Origin: Panacagrimonas sp963975245 | Lineage (GTDB): Bacteria; Pseudomonadota; Gammaproteobacteria; Nevskiales; Nevskiaceae | DNA: 64,000 bases | Assembly: GCA_963975245.1 (NCBI GenBank) | Contig: CAXBFJ010000011.1 | Location: 1-64,000, forward strand | Direction of reading: 5' to 3' | In this document: positions 33,094-42,137 of the stretch, piece by piece | How positions within the stretch are numbered: the first letter of the stretch is position 1 | How the letters are laid out: the number at the start of each line of letters is the position of its first letter | Translations under genes and position numbers: made by a program | The notes under the pieces: generated by a model | The model's input: the letters and a program-made list of their open reading frames with translations, nothing else | Databases searched by the model: none | Told to the model about the DNA's origin: nothing

Positions 33094-34266
33094 TTAGCGA
33101 TAGATGCGAATCAGCGCGCCCTCTTCCGTGACCACATACAAATCTCCGGCCGGACTGATGCGAACCGAACGCACTCGCTGATCCAGATCTTCCAGCAGCC
33201 GCGTCTCCGCAATAAACTGCCCGTCCCTCAGCTGCACCCGGTTCAGGTGCTGCCCGCGCAAAGCCCCAACAAATACACTGCCTTTCCACTCCGGAAAGCT
33301 GGCTTCCCTGTAATAGGCGATGCCGGATGTAGCGATACTGGGCACATAGTAATGAACGGGTTGCTCCATGCCCGGCTTCGATGCGCCCTCACCAATACTG
33401 CCGCCCACGTACTCCTTGCCGTAGGTGATGACCGGCCAGCCAAAATTGAGCCCCGAACGAAGGTGATTGATTTCATCGCCACCACGCGGACCGTGCTCGG
33501 CCTCCCAGATGCGGCCGGTGCTCGCGTCAAGGGCAAGCCCCTGCGGATTGCGATGCCCGTAGGAGAATATCTCTGGCAGCTCATTCTGCTGGCCGATAAA
33601 GGGGTTGTCCGGCGGCACGCTGCCATCATCAAACAGACGCAGAATCTTGCCGTTGTGTGCATCCAGTTGCTGCGCCTTGTGACGATCGCCGCGATCACCG
33701 ACGCTGACAAACAGGTGCCCGTCCGGACCAAACAGCAGTGCGCCGCCAAAGTGATGCGAAGCCCTTGATTCCGCCTGCGCTGAGAGGATCACTTTGGTCT
33801 GAGTGAGCGCATCGTCCACAAGCTTTGCCCGCATCACCCGGGTGGTATAGAGGCCATTTTCCAGCCGCGCTGCGTAGCTCAGATAGATCAGTGCATTGGA
33901 ATCAAACGATGGGTGCGCCACCACGGCCAGCAGGCCGCCCTGTCCGCGGTTGGCCACCTCCGGCAGGCCGCTGAGTTCACGCTTGCTGCCGCTCTCAAGA
34001 TTGACCCGCCACAGGCGGCCCGGCTTCTCCGTAATCAGCGCATCTGCCGCACTCAGAAAGGCGACGTCCCAGGCTGAATCGAAGCCGGAGACCACCGTCT
34101 CACTCCTGTAGCGGACAGGCTCGGTGGAATGAGCAGCATGCGGATCAAAGGCAAAGGCATCGGCCACGAAGAAGTGCCTCCGCTGCTCCGCCCAAGGTTG
34201 CAGAAACCAGAGCGCAAATCCGCCCACAAACAGCAAGGCGGCAACAAGAACGGGGCTGGCTCGCAT
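33094..34266 (-). CDS. PQQ-dependent sugar dehydrogenase family protein (YliI/soluble aldose dehydrogenase-like)
   Basis: About 390 residues from the ATG at 34266 (AAGGA 9 bases upstream). An N-terminal hydrophobic segment (about 4-24) anchors or exports it. The remainder is a six-bladed propeller of the GSDH family, with GFDSAWDVAFL, FGPDGHLFVSVGDRGD, YGHRNPQGLA and WEAEHGPRGGDEIN, the last two being the usual catalytic-His and PQQ/calcium regions. It likely oxidises aldoses in the periplasm. It converges on the box unit and shows no link to it. Confidence 0.85.
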   Translation of the reverse strand: MRASPVLVAALLFVGGFALWFLQPWAEQRRHFFVADAFAFDPHAAHSTEPVRYRSETVVSGFDSAWDVAFLSAADALITEKPGRLWRVNLESGSKRELSGLPEVANRGQGGLLAVVAHPSFDSNALIYLSYAARLENGLYTTRVMRAKLVDDALTQTKVILSAQAESRASHHFGGALLFGPDGHLFVSVGDRGDRHKAQQLDAHNGKILRLFDDGSVPPDNPFIGQQNELPEIFSYGHRNPQGLALDASTGRIWEAEHGPRGGDEINHLRSGLNFGWPVITYGKEYVGGSIGEGASKPGMEQPVHYYVPSIATSGIAYYREASFPEWKGSVFVGALRGQHLNRVQLRDGQFIAETRLLEDLDQRVRSVRISPAGDLYVVTEEGALIRIYR

Positions 34267-34402
34267 GACACGGGGTCCTTCAGACAAAGGCTGAGGACCC
34301 ATTATTGGCCACTAAGGATGAACGCGACCAAAGCCGCGTCATCTCAACCGCCCTCTTTCACCGCCTTTCGCGAAGCGCCGCGTTACAGCAAACGCCCGTG
34401 AA

Positions 34403-35830
34403 TCAGGCCTTGGGCGCCCTGCCGTAGACGTCTTCGAAGCGCACGATGTCGTCCTCACCCAGATAGGCACCGGACTGCACTTCGATCATCTCCAGCGCCA
34501 CTTTTCCAGGGTTTTCGACCCGGTGGGTGGAGCCAATGGGAATGTAGGTGGATTGATCTTCGGTGAGCAGGAAGGTCTTGTCTTCGCAGGTGACCTTGGC
34601 GGTGCCCTTGACGATGATCCAGTGCTCGGCACGATGGTGGTGCATCTGCAAAGACAGGATATGACCCGGCTTGACCAGAATGCGTTTGACCTGGAAGCGC
34701 TCCGCACCAGCAATGGACTCGTAGTAACCCCATGGGCGATACACGCGCGGCAGGCTGTCCGCCTCGGTGCGCTTCTCGGCCTTGATACGTTTGACCAGCT
34801 TGCCTACGTCCTGCACGCGGTCCTTGCGCGCCACCAGAATGGCGTCTTCGCTTTCCACGACCACATGGTCTTCCACGCCGATCAGGGTGACCAGACGCTT
34901 GCCGGCCTGCACCAGATTGTTGCGGGAATCTTCGGTCATCACATTGCCGCGCACATGATTGCCGTCGGCGTCGCCGGGCTGCTTGGACAGGAAAGTCCAG
35001 GAGCCCACGTCATCCCAGCCTGCATCCAGCGGCACCATCGCGATGTTGCTGGTCTTTTCCATCACCGCGTAATCGATGGAGATATTCCGGCATTTGCGGA
35101 ACTCATCTGCATCCAGCCGCAGGAAATCGATATCGCGCTGTGCTGACTTGACCGAGGCCGCCGCCGCGTCATGCATCTCAGGCTCCAGCCGCTTCAACTC
35201 AGCCAGGAAAGTAGCGGCCGAGAACAGGAACATGCCGCCGTTCCAGAAGAAACCGCCGTCTTTCAGGTATTGCTCTGCGCGTTCGCGCTCCGGTTTCTCA
35301 AAGAAGCCGGACACCTCAAAACAACCCTCGACACCGGACAGCGCCTTACCGGCCTGCAGATAACCAAAACCCGTTTCCGGCGCAGTAGGTTTGATGCCAA
35401 AAGTCACCAGACGACCCGCACGCGCGGCCTCCGCGGCCTTGACGGCACTGGCCACAAAAGCCTCAGTGTCCGAGATGGTCTGATCGGCAGCCATCAACAA
35501 GATCAGCGCGTCAGGTCCGTGCTGCTCGGTTACAAAATGCGCAGCCGCTGCTGCCGCTGGAGCGGTATTGCGCCCCTCCGGTTCCAGCAGAATATTGGGT
35601 CGCTCAATGCCCATCTGCTGCAGCTGCTCTGCAATCAGGAAGCGATGGCGCTCATTACCCAGAATCACCGGCTCGGTGGCGCCCGGAATCTTGCCTGCAC
35701 GCTCTACGGTGGCCTGCAGCAGACTGCGATCCTCGAGCAGGCTGAGAAACTGCTTTGGGTACGACTCCCGGGAAAGCGGCCAGAGACGGGTGCCGGAACC
35801 ACCGGCCATGAGGATGGGGACAAGAGTCAT
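34403..35830 (-). CDS. manC: Mannose-1-phosphate guanylyltransferase/mannose-6-phosphate isomerase
   Basis: About 475 residues from the ATG at 35830. The N-terminal nucleotidyltransferase domain has the GDP-mannose pyrophosphorylase signature MAGGSGTRLWPLSR and the C-terminal cupin has the type II phosphomannose isomerase fold (SLQMHHHRAEHWIIVKGTA). It makes GDP-mannose for surface polysaccharides. It borders the glycan cluster but is transcribed away from it. Confidence 0.94.
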   Translation of the reverse strand: MTLVPILMAGGSGTRLWPLSRESYPKQFLSLLEDRSLLQATVERAGKIPGATEPVILGNERHRFLIAEQLQQMGIERPNILLEPEGRNTAPAAAAAAHFVTEQHGPDALILLMAADQTISDTEAFVASAVKAAEAARAGRLVTFGIKPTAPETGFGYLQAGKALSGVEGCFEVSGFFEKPERERAEQYLKDGGFFWNGGMFLFSAATFLAELKRLEPEMHDAAAASVKSAQRDIDFLRLDADEFRKCRNISIDYAVMEKTSNIAMVPLDAGWDDVGSWTFLSKQPGDADGNHVRGNVMTEDSRNNLVQAGKRLVTLIGVEDHVVVESEDAILVARKDRVQDVGKLVKRIKAEKRTEADSLPRVYRPWGYYESIAGAERFQVKRILVKPGHILSLQMHHHRAEHWIIVKGTAKVTCEDKTFLLTEDQSTYIPIGSTHRVENPGKVALEMIEVQSGAYLGEDDIVRFEDVYGRAPKA

Positions 35831-36121
35831 CAGAACAGGGTCGCAAACAAAATTAGGGTGCAAAGTCTGTTGGACCGGGCAGTGATTGGCAATACGCCGA
35901 GCGCTTCAAAGGGGCTGACACGCTCTTGATTGGCGCAATCAGCAAAGCATGTTTTCGCTGAGATGACGTGCATATTCACCCGGACGCTCAATTCGGACAG
36001 GGCATGACAATAAAGTTATATTGAAATCGTCCACCAGAACAGACAAGAAGGTTGCCCCAATCAGTGAACATCGCTGACCCGCGAACCGACCTTCGATAAC
36101 AAAACCCTGACCCACGAGTCC

Positions 36122-37861
36122 ATGGAAGACAGTAATCTCAAGGCAGCGTCAGCCATCTCATCTACGAGTGCCGCGCGGGTACTCAACGTAGGTCTCCTGT
36201 TAGCCATCCTTGCCCTGCTGGCAACCAAGCTCCAGTTGTTGTCGACCCTGAACATCAACTGGGATGAGTTCCTTTTTGCCTCAAAGATCTACGCATTCGA
36301 GCGTGGCGAGCTGACCTCTCAGTTACAAAGCTTCCATGTACATCTGTTTGGGTGGATCAGGTCGGCGGGCAACAATGGCGTTGACCAGATCATTGCCGCA
36401 CGCGAATTCATGTTCGGCCTGCGCTTGCTCACCTGCGCGTGCATCTTCCTGATCGGCAGGCGGCTCTTCGGCACCACTGGCGCTCTTGTTGCGGTGGCCG
36501 CTTCCATGGCTTTTTCCTACGTGATCATGCACGGCGAATCGTTCCGCGCCGATCCACTGATCACCAGCTGTTTCATGGTGGCAGCGAGCCTGCTGATCCT
36601 GTTTCCAGCCAGAATGCTGGCAACAGTCACAGCGGGTGTGCTTATGGCGGTTGCCGCCATGATCTCCATCAAGGCCGCCATCTACGGCCCCAGCATTGCC
36701 ATACTGCTGCTGATCAACTGGCGCACGGCAGAGGAATCACGCGGGGCGGTCCTTCGCGCCAGCATTGGCTTCTGTGTGGCGTCCGGCATCGCTTTGCTTG
36801 GCTTGTATCTGGCGCATCAGGCATCGCTGGGGACTGCTCCGGCTTATGAGCTCACCGACAAACTGTCTGATACGGGGACCCGCATGTGGGCCCCACCACC
36901 ATCGGGCACATTCACGCTGACCTATAACTGGGACCGGACCTGGTGGATGCTGACCGCCCTGGGCGGCCTAGCAGCCATCGGCGTCATGCTCAAAGCTCCG
37001 CATAGAAGGACTGGCCTGATTGTCCTGGCCATGATGCTGCCGCTGACAACACTGAGTTTCTATCGGAACAGCTTTCCTTATTACTACATCTGCCTGATTC
37101 CACCAGCCAGCCTGGCGATTGGCCTGCTCGCCTCATTGGCACCCCGCGTCTTGCCCAACCGGCCCGCACTCGCAGCCATTATTGTTGGATTGGCCGTGCT
37201 ACTAGCCGGCACCCGTACCGTGCGACTGATTGGCCTGAACAACGACGATACCGTGACGCCGCAGCGCAGGGTGCTGGCGGCGGTCAAGCGCCTGTTTCCT
37301 GAGCCCGTGCCCTACATTGATAGATGCTCGATGGTGGTGGACTACCCGAAGCTGGGCATCTTCATGAGCACGCTGGTCAGTGGGGTTTACCGCGAACGAG
37401 GGGCGCCGGTGATGCAATCTCTGGTGGAATCACGCCAGCCACCCTTCATTCTTGAAAATTCACCCGGCCTGAATCTGAGCCTGAGCGTGGAGCAGATTGC
37501 AGCCTCGCCATATCGGCTGCTACCGGAAGACCATTTGTATCTGCAGAAGCACTACCTGCGTTATTGGGGGCCCATCCATCTTGCCGGCAGGCAGTTTGAA
37601 TCAACCGATGGACAGGCTCACAGCTTCGAGCTGCCCGTTGCAGGTCCATACTCTGTCATCGCTGAGAACGCGATTGCCATTGACGGGCAAACGCTCGAGC
37701 CTGGGGCTGTGATTGATCTGGAAGCGGGCCAGCACACGCTGCAAGGCCCTGCCGGAGGGAATCGCGTAATCTTGCGCTACGGTCGCGCCCTGCCCCAACC
37801 GGAAGGGCCACCGTTACCGCGCGGCATGTTTACCGGACTGGGCTTTCGCAACTTCCCCTAA
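36122..37861 (+). CDS. GT-C type membrane glycosyltransferase-like protein
   Basis: 579 residues. The first two thirds form about ten membrane helices with an acidic motif in the first periplasmic loop (NINWDEFLFA), typical of lipid-linked-sugar glycosyltransferases (GT39/ArnT-like). The C-terminal part is a soluble domain. It starts the plus-strand glycan unit, 12 bases before the GT2 gene. It probably moves a sugar from a polyprenyl phosphate donor, fitting the neighbouring DPM1-like gene. Confidence 0.7.
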   Translation: MEDSNLKAASAISSTSAARVLNVGLLLAILALLATKLQLLSTLNINWDEFLFASKIYAFERGELTSQLQSFHVHLFGWIRSAGNNGVDQIIAAREFMFGLRLLTCACIFLIGRRLFGTTGALVAVAASMAFSYVIMHGESFRADPLITSCFMVAASLLILFPARMLATVTAGVLMAVAAMISIKAAIYGPSIAILLLINWRTAEESRGAVLRASIGFCVASGIALLGLYLAHQASLGTAPAYELTDKLSDTGTRMWAPPPSGTFTLTYNWDRTWWMLTALGGLAAIGVMLKAPHRRTGLIVLAMMLPLTTLSFYRNSFPYYYICLIPPASLAIGLLASLAPRVLPNRPALAAIIVGLAVLLAGTRTVRLIGLNNDDTVTPQRRVLAAVKRLFPEPVPYIDRCSMVVDYPKLGIFMSTLVSGVYRERGAPVMQSLVESRQPPFILENSPGLNLSLSVEQIAASPYRLLPEDHLYLQKHYLRYWGPIHLAGRQFESTDGQAHSFELPVAGPYSVIAENAIAIDGQTLEPGAVIDLEAGQHTLQGPAGGNRVILRYGRALPQPEGPPLPRGMFTGLGFRNFP

Positions 37862-37873
37862 TCAGTTTTCATC

Positions 37874-38872
37874 ATGAAATTGATCATCCAGATTCCCTGC
37901 TTCAACGAGGCAGAGACCTTGCCGGGAACGCTGGCTGATCTGCCGCGGACAATAGACGGCATTGATGTGATCGAGACGCTGATCATTGATGACGGCAGCT
38001 CTGATCGCACCATTGAAGTGGCCCGCGAGTTGGGGGTGGATCACATCATTCGCAACAAGCGGAACATGGGCCTTGCCCGCACGTTCCAACGTGGCCTCGA
38101 TGCGTGCATGAAGGCCGGTGCGGACATCATCGTCAATACCGATGGTGACAACCAGTACGCCGGAAGCGACATCAAAAAACTGGTTGCGCCTATTCTGGCC
38201 GGGAAGGCCGACATCGTTATTGGCGACCGACGACCCGCAGACAACCCTGAGTTCTCAGCGCTCAAGCGCAAGCTGCAGAAAATTGGCAGTGGCGTTGTCA
38301 CATCAATGGCTGGCGTGCAGGTACCGGATTCCGTGAGCGGCTTTCGCGCCATCTCACGCGAAGCAGCCGGGCAACTCAATATTGTTTCCGGCTTCAGCTA
38401 CACCACAGAGATGGTCATACAGGCTGGCAAACGCGGCATTGCCATGACTTCGGTACCGGTGAGCACCAATCCGCAAACGCGAGAATCTCGCCTGTTCAAG
38501 AGCATGCCCGGCTTCATCGGACGCTCTGCGGCAACCATGGTGCGCACCTATGCGATGTACAAGCCGCTAAGGGTTTTCTTCTTTGCCGGCTTGTTTCTTT
38601 CTCTTCTCGGCGCATGGCCCCTGCTGAGATTTCTCTGGTTCTTTGCGCAGGGCACCGGTGCCGGACACATTCAGTCCCTCGTGATTGGTGGCGCGCTCCT
38701 GACCATAGGCTCGGTGTGCTTCATGATCGCCCTCATTGCCGATCTGATTGCGGTTAACCGGCAGTTGCTCGAACGGGCGCTTCTTCGAATCAGTCGCCTG
38801 GAAGATTCGATAGAGCGCAAAGCAATGAAGGACGATGAACCAACGACGATGAAGAATGGTCACCCACACTGA
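37874..38872 (+). CDS. GT2 glycosyltransferase, polyprenyl-phosphate sugar synthase-like
   Basis: 332 residues. The N-terminal GT2 domain (IPCFNEAETL, IIDDGSSDRT, NTDGDNQY with the metal-binding DxD-like site) is followed by two C-terminal membrane helices (about 233-300). This is the layout of dolichyl/polyprenyl-phosphate sugar synthases. It would make the lipid-linked sugar used by the GT-C protein upstream (inference). The end overlaps the next gene by 17 bases. Confidence 0.85.
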   Translation: MKLIIQIPCFNEAETLPGTLADLPRTIDGIDVIETLIIDDGSSDRTIEVARELGVDHIIRNKRNMGLARTFQRGLDACMKAGADIIVNTDGDNQYAGSDIKKLVAPILAGKADIVIGDRRPADNPEFSALKRKLQKIGSGVVTSMAGVQVPDSVSGFRAISREAAGQLNIVSGFSYTTEMVIQAGKRGIAMTSVPVSTNPQTRESRLFKSMPGFIGRSAATMVRTYAMYKPLRVFFFAGLFLSLLGAWPLLRFLWFFAQGTGAGHIQSLVIGGALLTIGSVCFMIALIADLIAVNRQLLERALLRISRLEDSIERKAMKDDEPTTMKNGHPH

Positions 38873-39995
38873 CAGTGGATTGAGCCCTGTCGTATTGTTT
38901 GGGACTTACGACCTGGGCAAACCCAGGAATCGCATCATGCTTGCGTCGTTGCAGAGTCAAGGAGTTGAGGTTGAGCAGGTTCATGTAGATGTTTGGAAAC
39001 ACGTCGAGGACAAGACGCAAACCGGTTTTCTAACCAGATTGCGTCTCGCCGTCCGCTGGGCACTGGCTTATCCACTCCTGATCTGGAATTACCTCCGCGC
39101 ACCTGCACACAAGGTTGTCATGGTCGCGTATCCCGGCATCCTGGATATTCTTGTGGTCAGCCTCCTTGCCCGGGCACGTGGAGCAAAGATCGTTCTGGAT
39201 GCATTCATATCAATCTACGATACGGTCGTCATTGATCGGCAACTGATCCGCTCAAGCAGTTTTGCGGCAAAGCTGCTCTACCAGCTTGAGCGATTCGCCT
39301 GCCATAGAGCGCACCTCATCATTCTGGATACGCAAGCACATGCGAGGTATTTTCAGAAACTGTTTGACCTGTCGGATCAGCGTACGGCAGCCGTCATGGT
39401 GGGCTGCGAGACAGCTCACTTTCCACGGCTAACCCCAAGAGTCTGGAATAAGAATGAGGCCTTGCATGTCCTGTTCTACGGCCAGTTCATTCCGCTTCAT
39501 GGGATCGACACAATTATTGAGGCTGCCCGATTATCTGAAGAAGCCGGCAACTCTATCCAATGGACGATCGTTGGAACCGGGCAAGAAGCCGCACGCGTTC
39601 GCACCATATTGTCTGAGCAGCCGCTTAAATCCCTACATTGGCTGGAATGGATAAATTACGATGAATTGGCGGAAACCCTACGATCATCGAATGTCTGCCT
39701 CGGGATCTTCGGACTAACGGGGAAGGCTTCTCGCGTGATACCGAATAAGGTTTTTCAAATTCTCTCTGCTGGTCGTCCTCTGGTCACCATGGATAGCATC
39801 GCGATGCGTGAACTGATATCGAATAGTGATGAGGGGATTCACCTAGTCCCCCCCGGCGACCCGAATGCCTTGGTCCAAGCGATTACCGCCCTCGCAGAAA
39901 CTGGACAGCAACCTTCCTCGGAGGTTGCGGAGCGATTCAGTGAGAGTCGTTTAGGTGAAAGCTATCGCAACCTCCTAGAAAGAGCCCTGACGTGA
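38856..39995 (+). CDS. GT4-family-like glycosyltransferase
   Basis: A 379-residue GT-B fold glycosyltransferase. It has a C-terminal nucleotide-sugar domain (VLFYGQFIPLHGIDTIIEA, then FGLTGKASRVIPNKVFQILS with the GT4 acceptor/donor loop). The stop overlaps the methyltransferase start as GTGA. The gene is visibly more A+T-rich than the catabolic regions. It likely adds a sugar to a surface glycan; sugar and acceptor are unknown. Confidence 0.8.
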   Translation: MVTHTDSGLSPVVLFGTYDLGKPRNRIMLASLQSQGVEVEQVHVDVWKHVEDKTQTGFLTRLRLAVRWALAYPLLIWNYLRAPAHKVVMVAYPGILDILVVSLLARARGAKIVLDAFISIYDTVVIDRQLIRSSSFAAKLLYQLERFACHRAHLIILDTQAHARYFQKLFDLSDQRTAAVMVGCETAHFPRLTPRVWNKNEALHVLFYGQFIPLHGIDTIIEAARLSEEAGNSIQWTIVGTGQEAARVRTILSEQPLKSLHWLEWINYDELAETLRSSNVCLGIFGLTGKASRVIPNKVFQILSAGRPLVTMDSIAMRELISNSDEGIHLVPPGDPNALVQAITALAETGQQPSSEVAERFSESRLGESYRNLLERALT

Positions 39996-40801
39996 AGTAT
40001 TCAACTGTAATGGGCGCAGCGTTACCCGAACGCGAATGGGTACCCTCTCCGATGTACATACTCAGACGTGCTGCGATTCTGGATTGGCTTCAAGGAATGC
40101 CAACAGGTCGAGTCATTGAATTTGGCTGCGGACCCGGCGCCCTGCTTCACGATCTATCTAAGTTAGGATTTCACGGAATTGGGGTAGAGCGCTCGCCAAC
40201 CTCACTGGAACTTTCGCGTGATCTACTCCGTGATGCGATGAACTTCAAGGTCGTCCCGAACACCGATGGAATCACCGCTGAGAGTGCTGACTATCTCTTT
40301 TCTTTCGAAGTACTAGAACATATCGAGAATGATGCAGAAGCCCTGCGTATGTGGCTGACATTTCTCAAGCCTGGAGGAAGCGTCCTTATTTCAGTTCCGG
40401 CTCATTCGCACCGATGGAACCTCACTGATGTCAACGCAGGTCACTTCCGTCGATACGACCGCCCGGATGTAATCGAGTTACTGCAAGCTGCGGACTTGGT
40501 GATTGAAAGAATCGGCACGTATGGCTGGCCGGCATCTCGCATGATTGAATACATTCGGGAACGCACAACAAATTCGTCGATGAACCGAGCAGGCGAAACG
40601 GCCTCCAATATTGAGGTAGGCGACCCAGAAAAAACAATGGCGAGTGGATTCAACAGAAAAATTGAAACCCGTTTTTTCAAATACTATGGCAGTTGGCTTG
40701 GTCAGATACTCTTCATGGTAGCGGCAAGAATGCAAAGATTTTTCTACCGTACGGACCTTGGCGTTTCTTTCATTGTGCACGCCAAAAAACCAAACGCATG
40801 A
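39992..40801 (+). CDS. Class I SAM-dependent methyltransferase of the glycan cluster
   Basis: 269 residues. The SAM-binding motif is VIEFGCGPGALLHDL, with LFSFEVLEHIENDAEALR as the second motif and SVPAHSHRWNLTD after it, a UbiG-like arrangement. It starts with GTG overlapping the glycosyltransferase stop and ends with an ATGA overlap. It probably methylates a sugar or lipid-linked intermediate. Composition is low: 40681-40740 has 26 G or C of 60. Confidence 0.82.
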   Translation: MKYSTVMGAALPEREWVPSPMYILRRAAILDWLQGMPTGRVIEFGCGPGALLHDLSKLGFHGIGVERSPTSLELSRDLLRDAMNFKVVPNTDGITAESADYLFSFEVLEHIENDAEALRMWLTFLKPGGSVLISVPAHSHRWNLTDVNAGHFRRYDRPDVIELLQAADLVIERIGTYGWPASRMIEYIRERTTNSSMNRAGETASNIEVGDPEKTMASGFNRKIETRFFKYYGSWLGQILFMVAARMQRFFYRTDLGVSFIVHAKKPNA

Positions 40802-42075
40802 AACTTCCGAGAAAGTTGTTTACAGAACCCGCAGGCGCGGATGTGCGCCATATCCTCATCGTCAACCAACATGGAGAGAATCGTGGAGACGAAGCTGCAC
40901 TCCGCGCCATGGTCTCTGGATTTGAAAAAGAGCTTGGGAATTGTCGATTCACAGTGATTGCCCAGTTTCGCGATCCCCAACTGAGCATACCGTTCAATGA
41001 GGACGTGACTTTTCTAAACCTTCGAATGCCTCCTGTAGAGTTTTTCCGGTTCTTAGCATTCAGTCTTTTGGGAATAGTTGGCATTCGCGCTTGGTGGCTT
41101 TTGTCGCGACGCACAGAGAAAATGGTAGATGCATTCGGGTCTGCTGATTTAGTGGTATCGGCTCCCGGAGGGCCGTATTTCGGTGATCTCTATGCCGATC
41201 ATGAAATTGTCCATTGGTACTACGTCTGGCTTGCCTGTCGACACCGCAAGAAACTTTTTCTATACGCCCCTTCTGCAGGCCCGTTTCGGAATCGGCTGCT
41301 GAACCCAATACGAAAATGGCTCTTCAGAAAGTTTGATGTGATTTGCGTCAGGGAAACGATCTCTCAAGGTTTGCTGCAGACGTTTATGGGGCCAGACGCC
41401 GTAGTGCACGTCACTGCAGACTCGGCGATACAACAGATCGTTCCAGCAGCAAAGCGTGAAGACTACTTTACTGGTGCGCGTACACCGCTCCGTAACAAGT
41501 TCGTCGTAGCCGTATCCGCAATCGAATATGCCTTCCCTGGAGAGCCGGACCCTGCTGCCTCCAAAGACCGCTATCTGGACTGCCTGGTAAGTGCTATCGA
41601 ATTTCTCGCAGAGGAAAAAGAATGCCACTTCCTGTTGATTCCACAGCTCTATGGCGCCTATCACACAGACGTTCCATTTCTTGAAACACTGAGCAAACTG
41701 ATTCCTGCCTCGGCGTCATGGGAGATCGTCAGCTCGGAGCTCGACTCAAATGTTCAACGGTCACTCTTCGGGATGTCCGATATCTGCATCGCCAGCCGTT
41801 ATCATCCCCAGATTTTTGCCGCCACTGCGAATGTTCCTGGCGTCTGCATCTACTACGAACACAAGGCCTTGGGATTCATGCGCGCACTGAACCTGGAGCA
41901 TTTTGCGTTCGATATCCGCCGTCTGGAGCCTGAGCCTCTGCTGCGGTGCCTTCAAGAAGTGGTCCGGGATCGCGATCAATTGTCTGCAACCCTCAGTCAG
42001 CGCGTACCGGCAGTTCGCGAACTATCCGCTCGAACAACTCAATTGGCCGTTGAACTTCTGAACCGTCCGGCTTAG
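40798..42075 (+). CDS. Polysaccharide pyruvyl transferase family protein
   Basis: 425 residues from the ATG at 40798, which overlaps the methyltransferase stop as ATGA; the longer frame to 40693 lies inside that gene. It shows the family N-terminus NQHGENRGDEAALRAM, the central SAPGGPYFGD and the late SRYHPQIFAATANVP. Members add pyruvyl or related groups to glycans with phosphoenolpyruvate, though several subfamilies are uncharacterised. The residues do not fix the exact reaction. Confidence 0.82.
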   Translation: MKLPRKLFTEPAGADVRHILIVNQHGENRGDEAALRAMVSGFEKELGNCRFTVIAQFRDPQLSIPFNEDVTFLNLRMPPVEFFRFLAFSLLGIVGIRAWWLLSRRTEKMVDAFGSADLVVSAPGGPYFGDLYADHEIVHWYYVWLACRHRKKLFLYAPSAGPFRNRLLNPIRKWLFRKFDVICVRETISQGLLQTFMGPDAVVHVTADSAIQQIVPAAKREDYFTGARTPLRNKFVVAVSAIEYAFPGEPDPAASKDRYLDCLVSAIEFLAEEKECHFLLIPQLYGAYHTDVPFLETLSKLIPASASWEIVSSELDSNVQRSLFGMSDICIASRYHPQIFAATANVPGVCIYYEHKALGFMRALNLEHFAFDIRRLEPEPLLRCLQEVVRDRDQLSATLSQRVPAVRELSARTTQLAVELLNRPA

Positions 42076-42137
42076 ATCATGGCTCCTTCGACTCGCTTTC
42101 AAAGACGCCTCTCCCTGCATTCGGCTGGACATCGGGC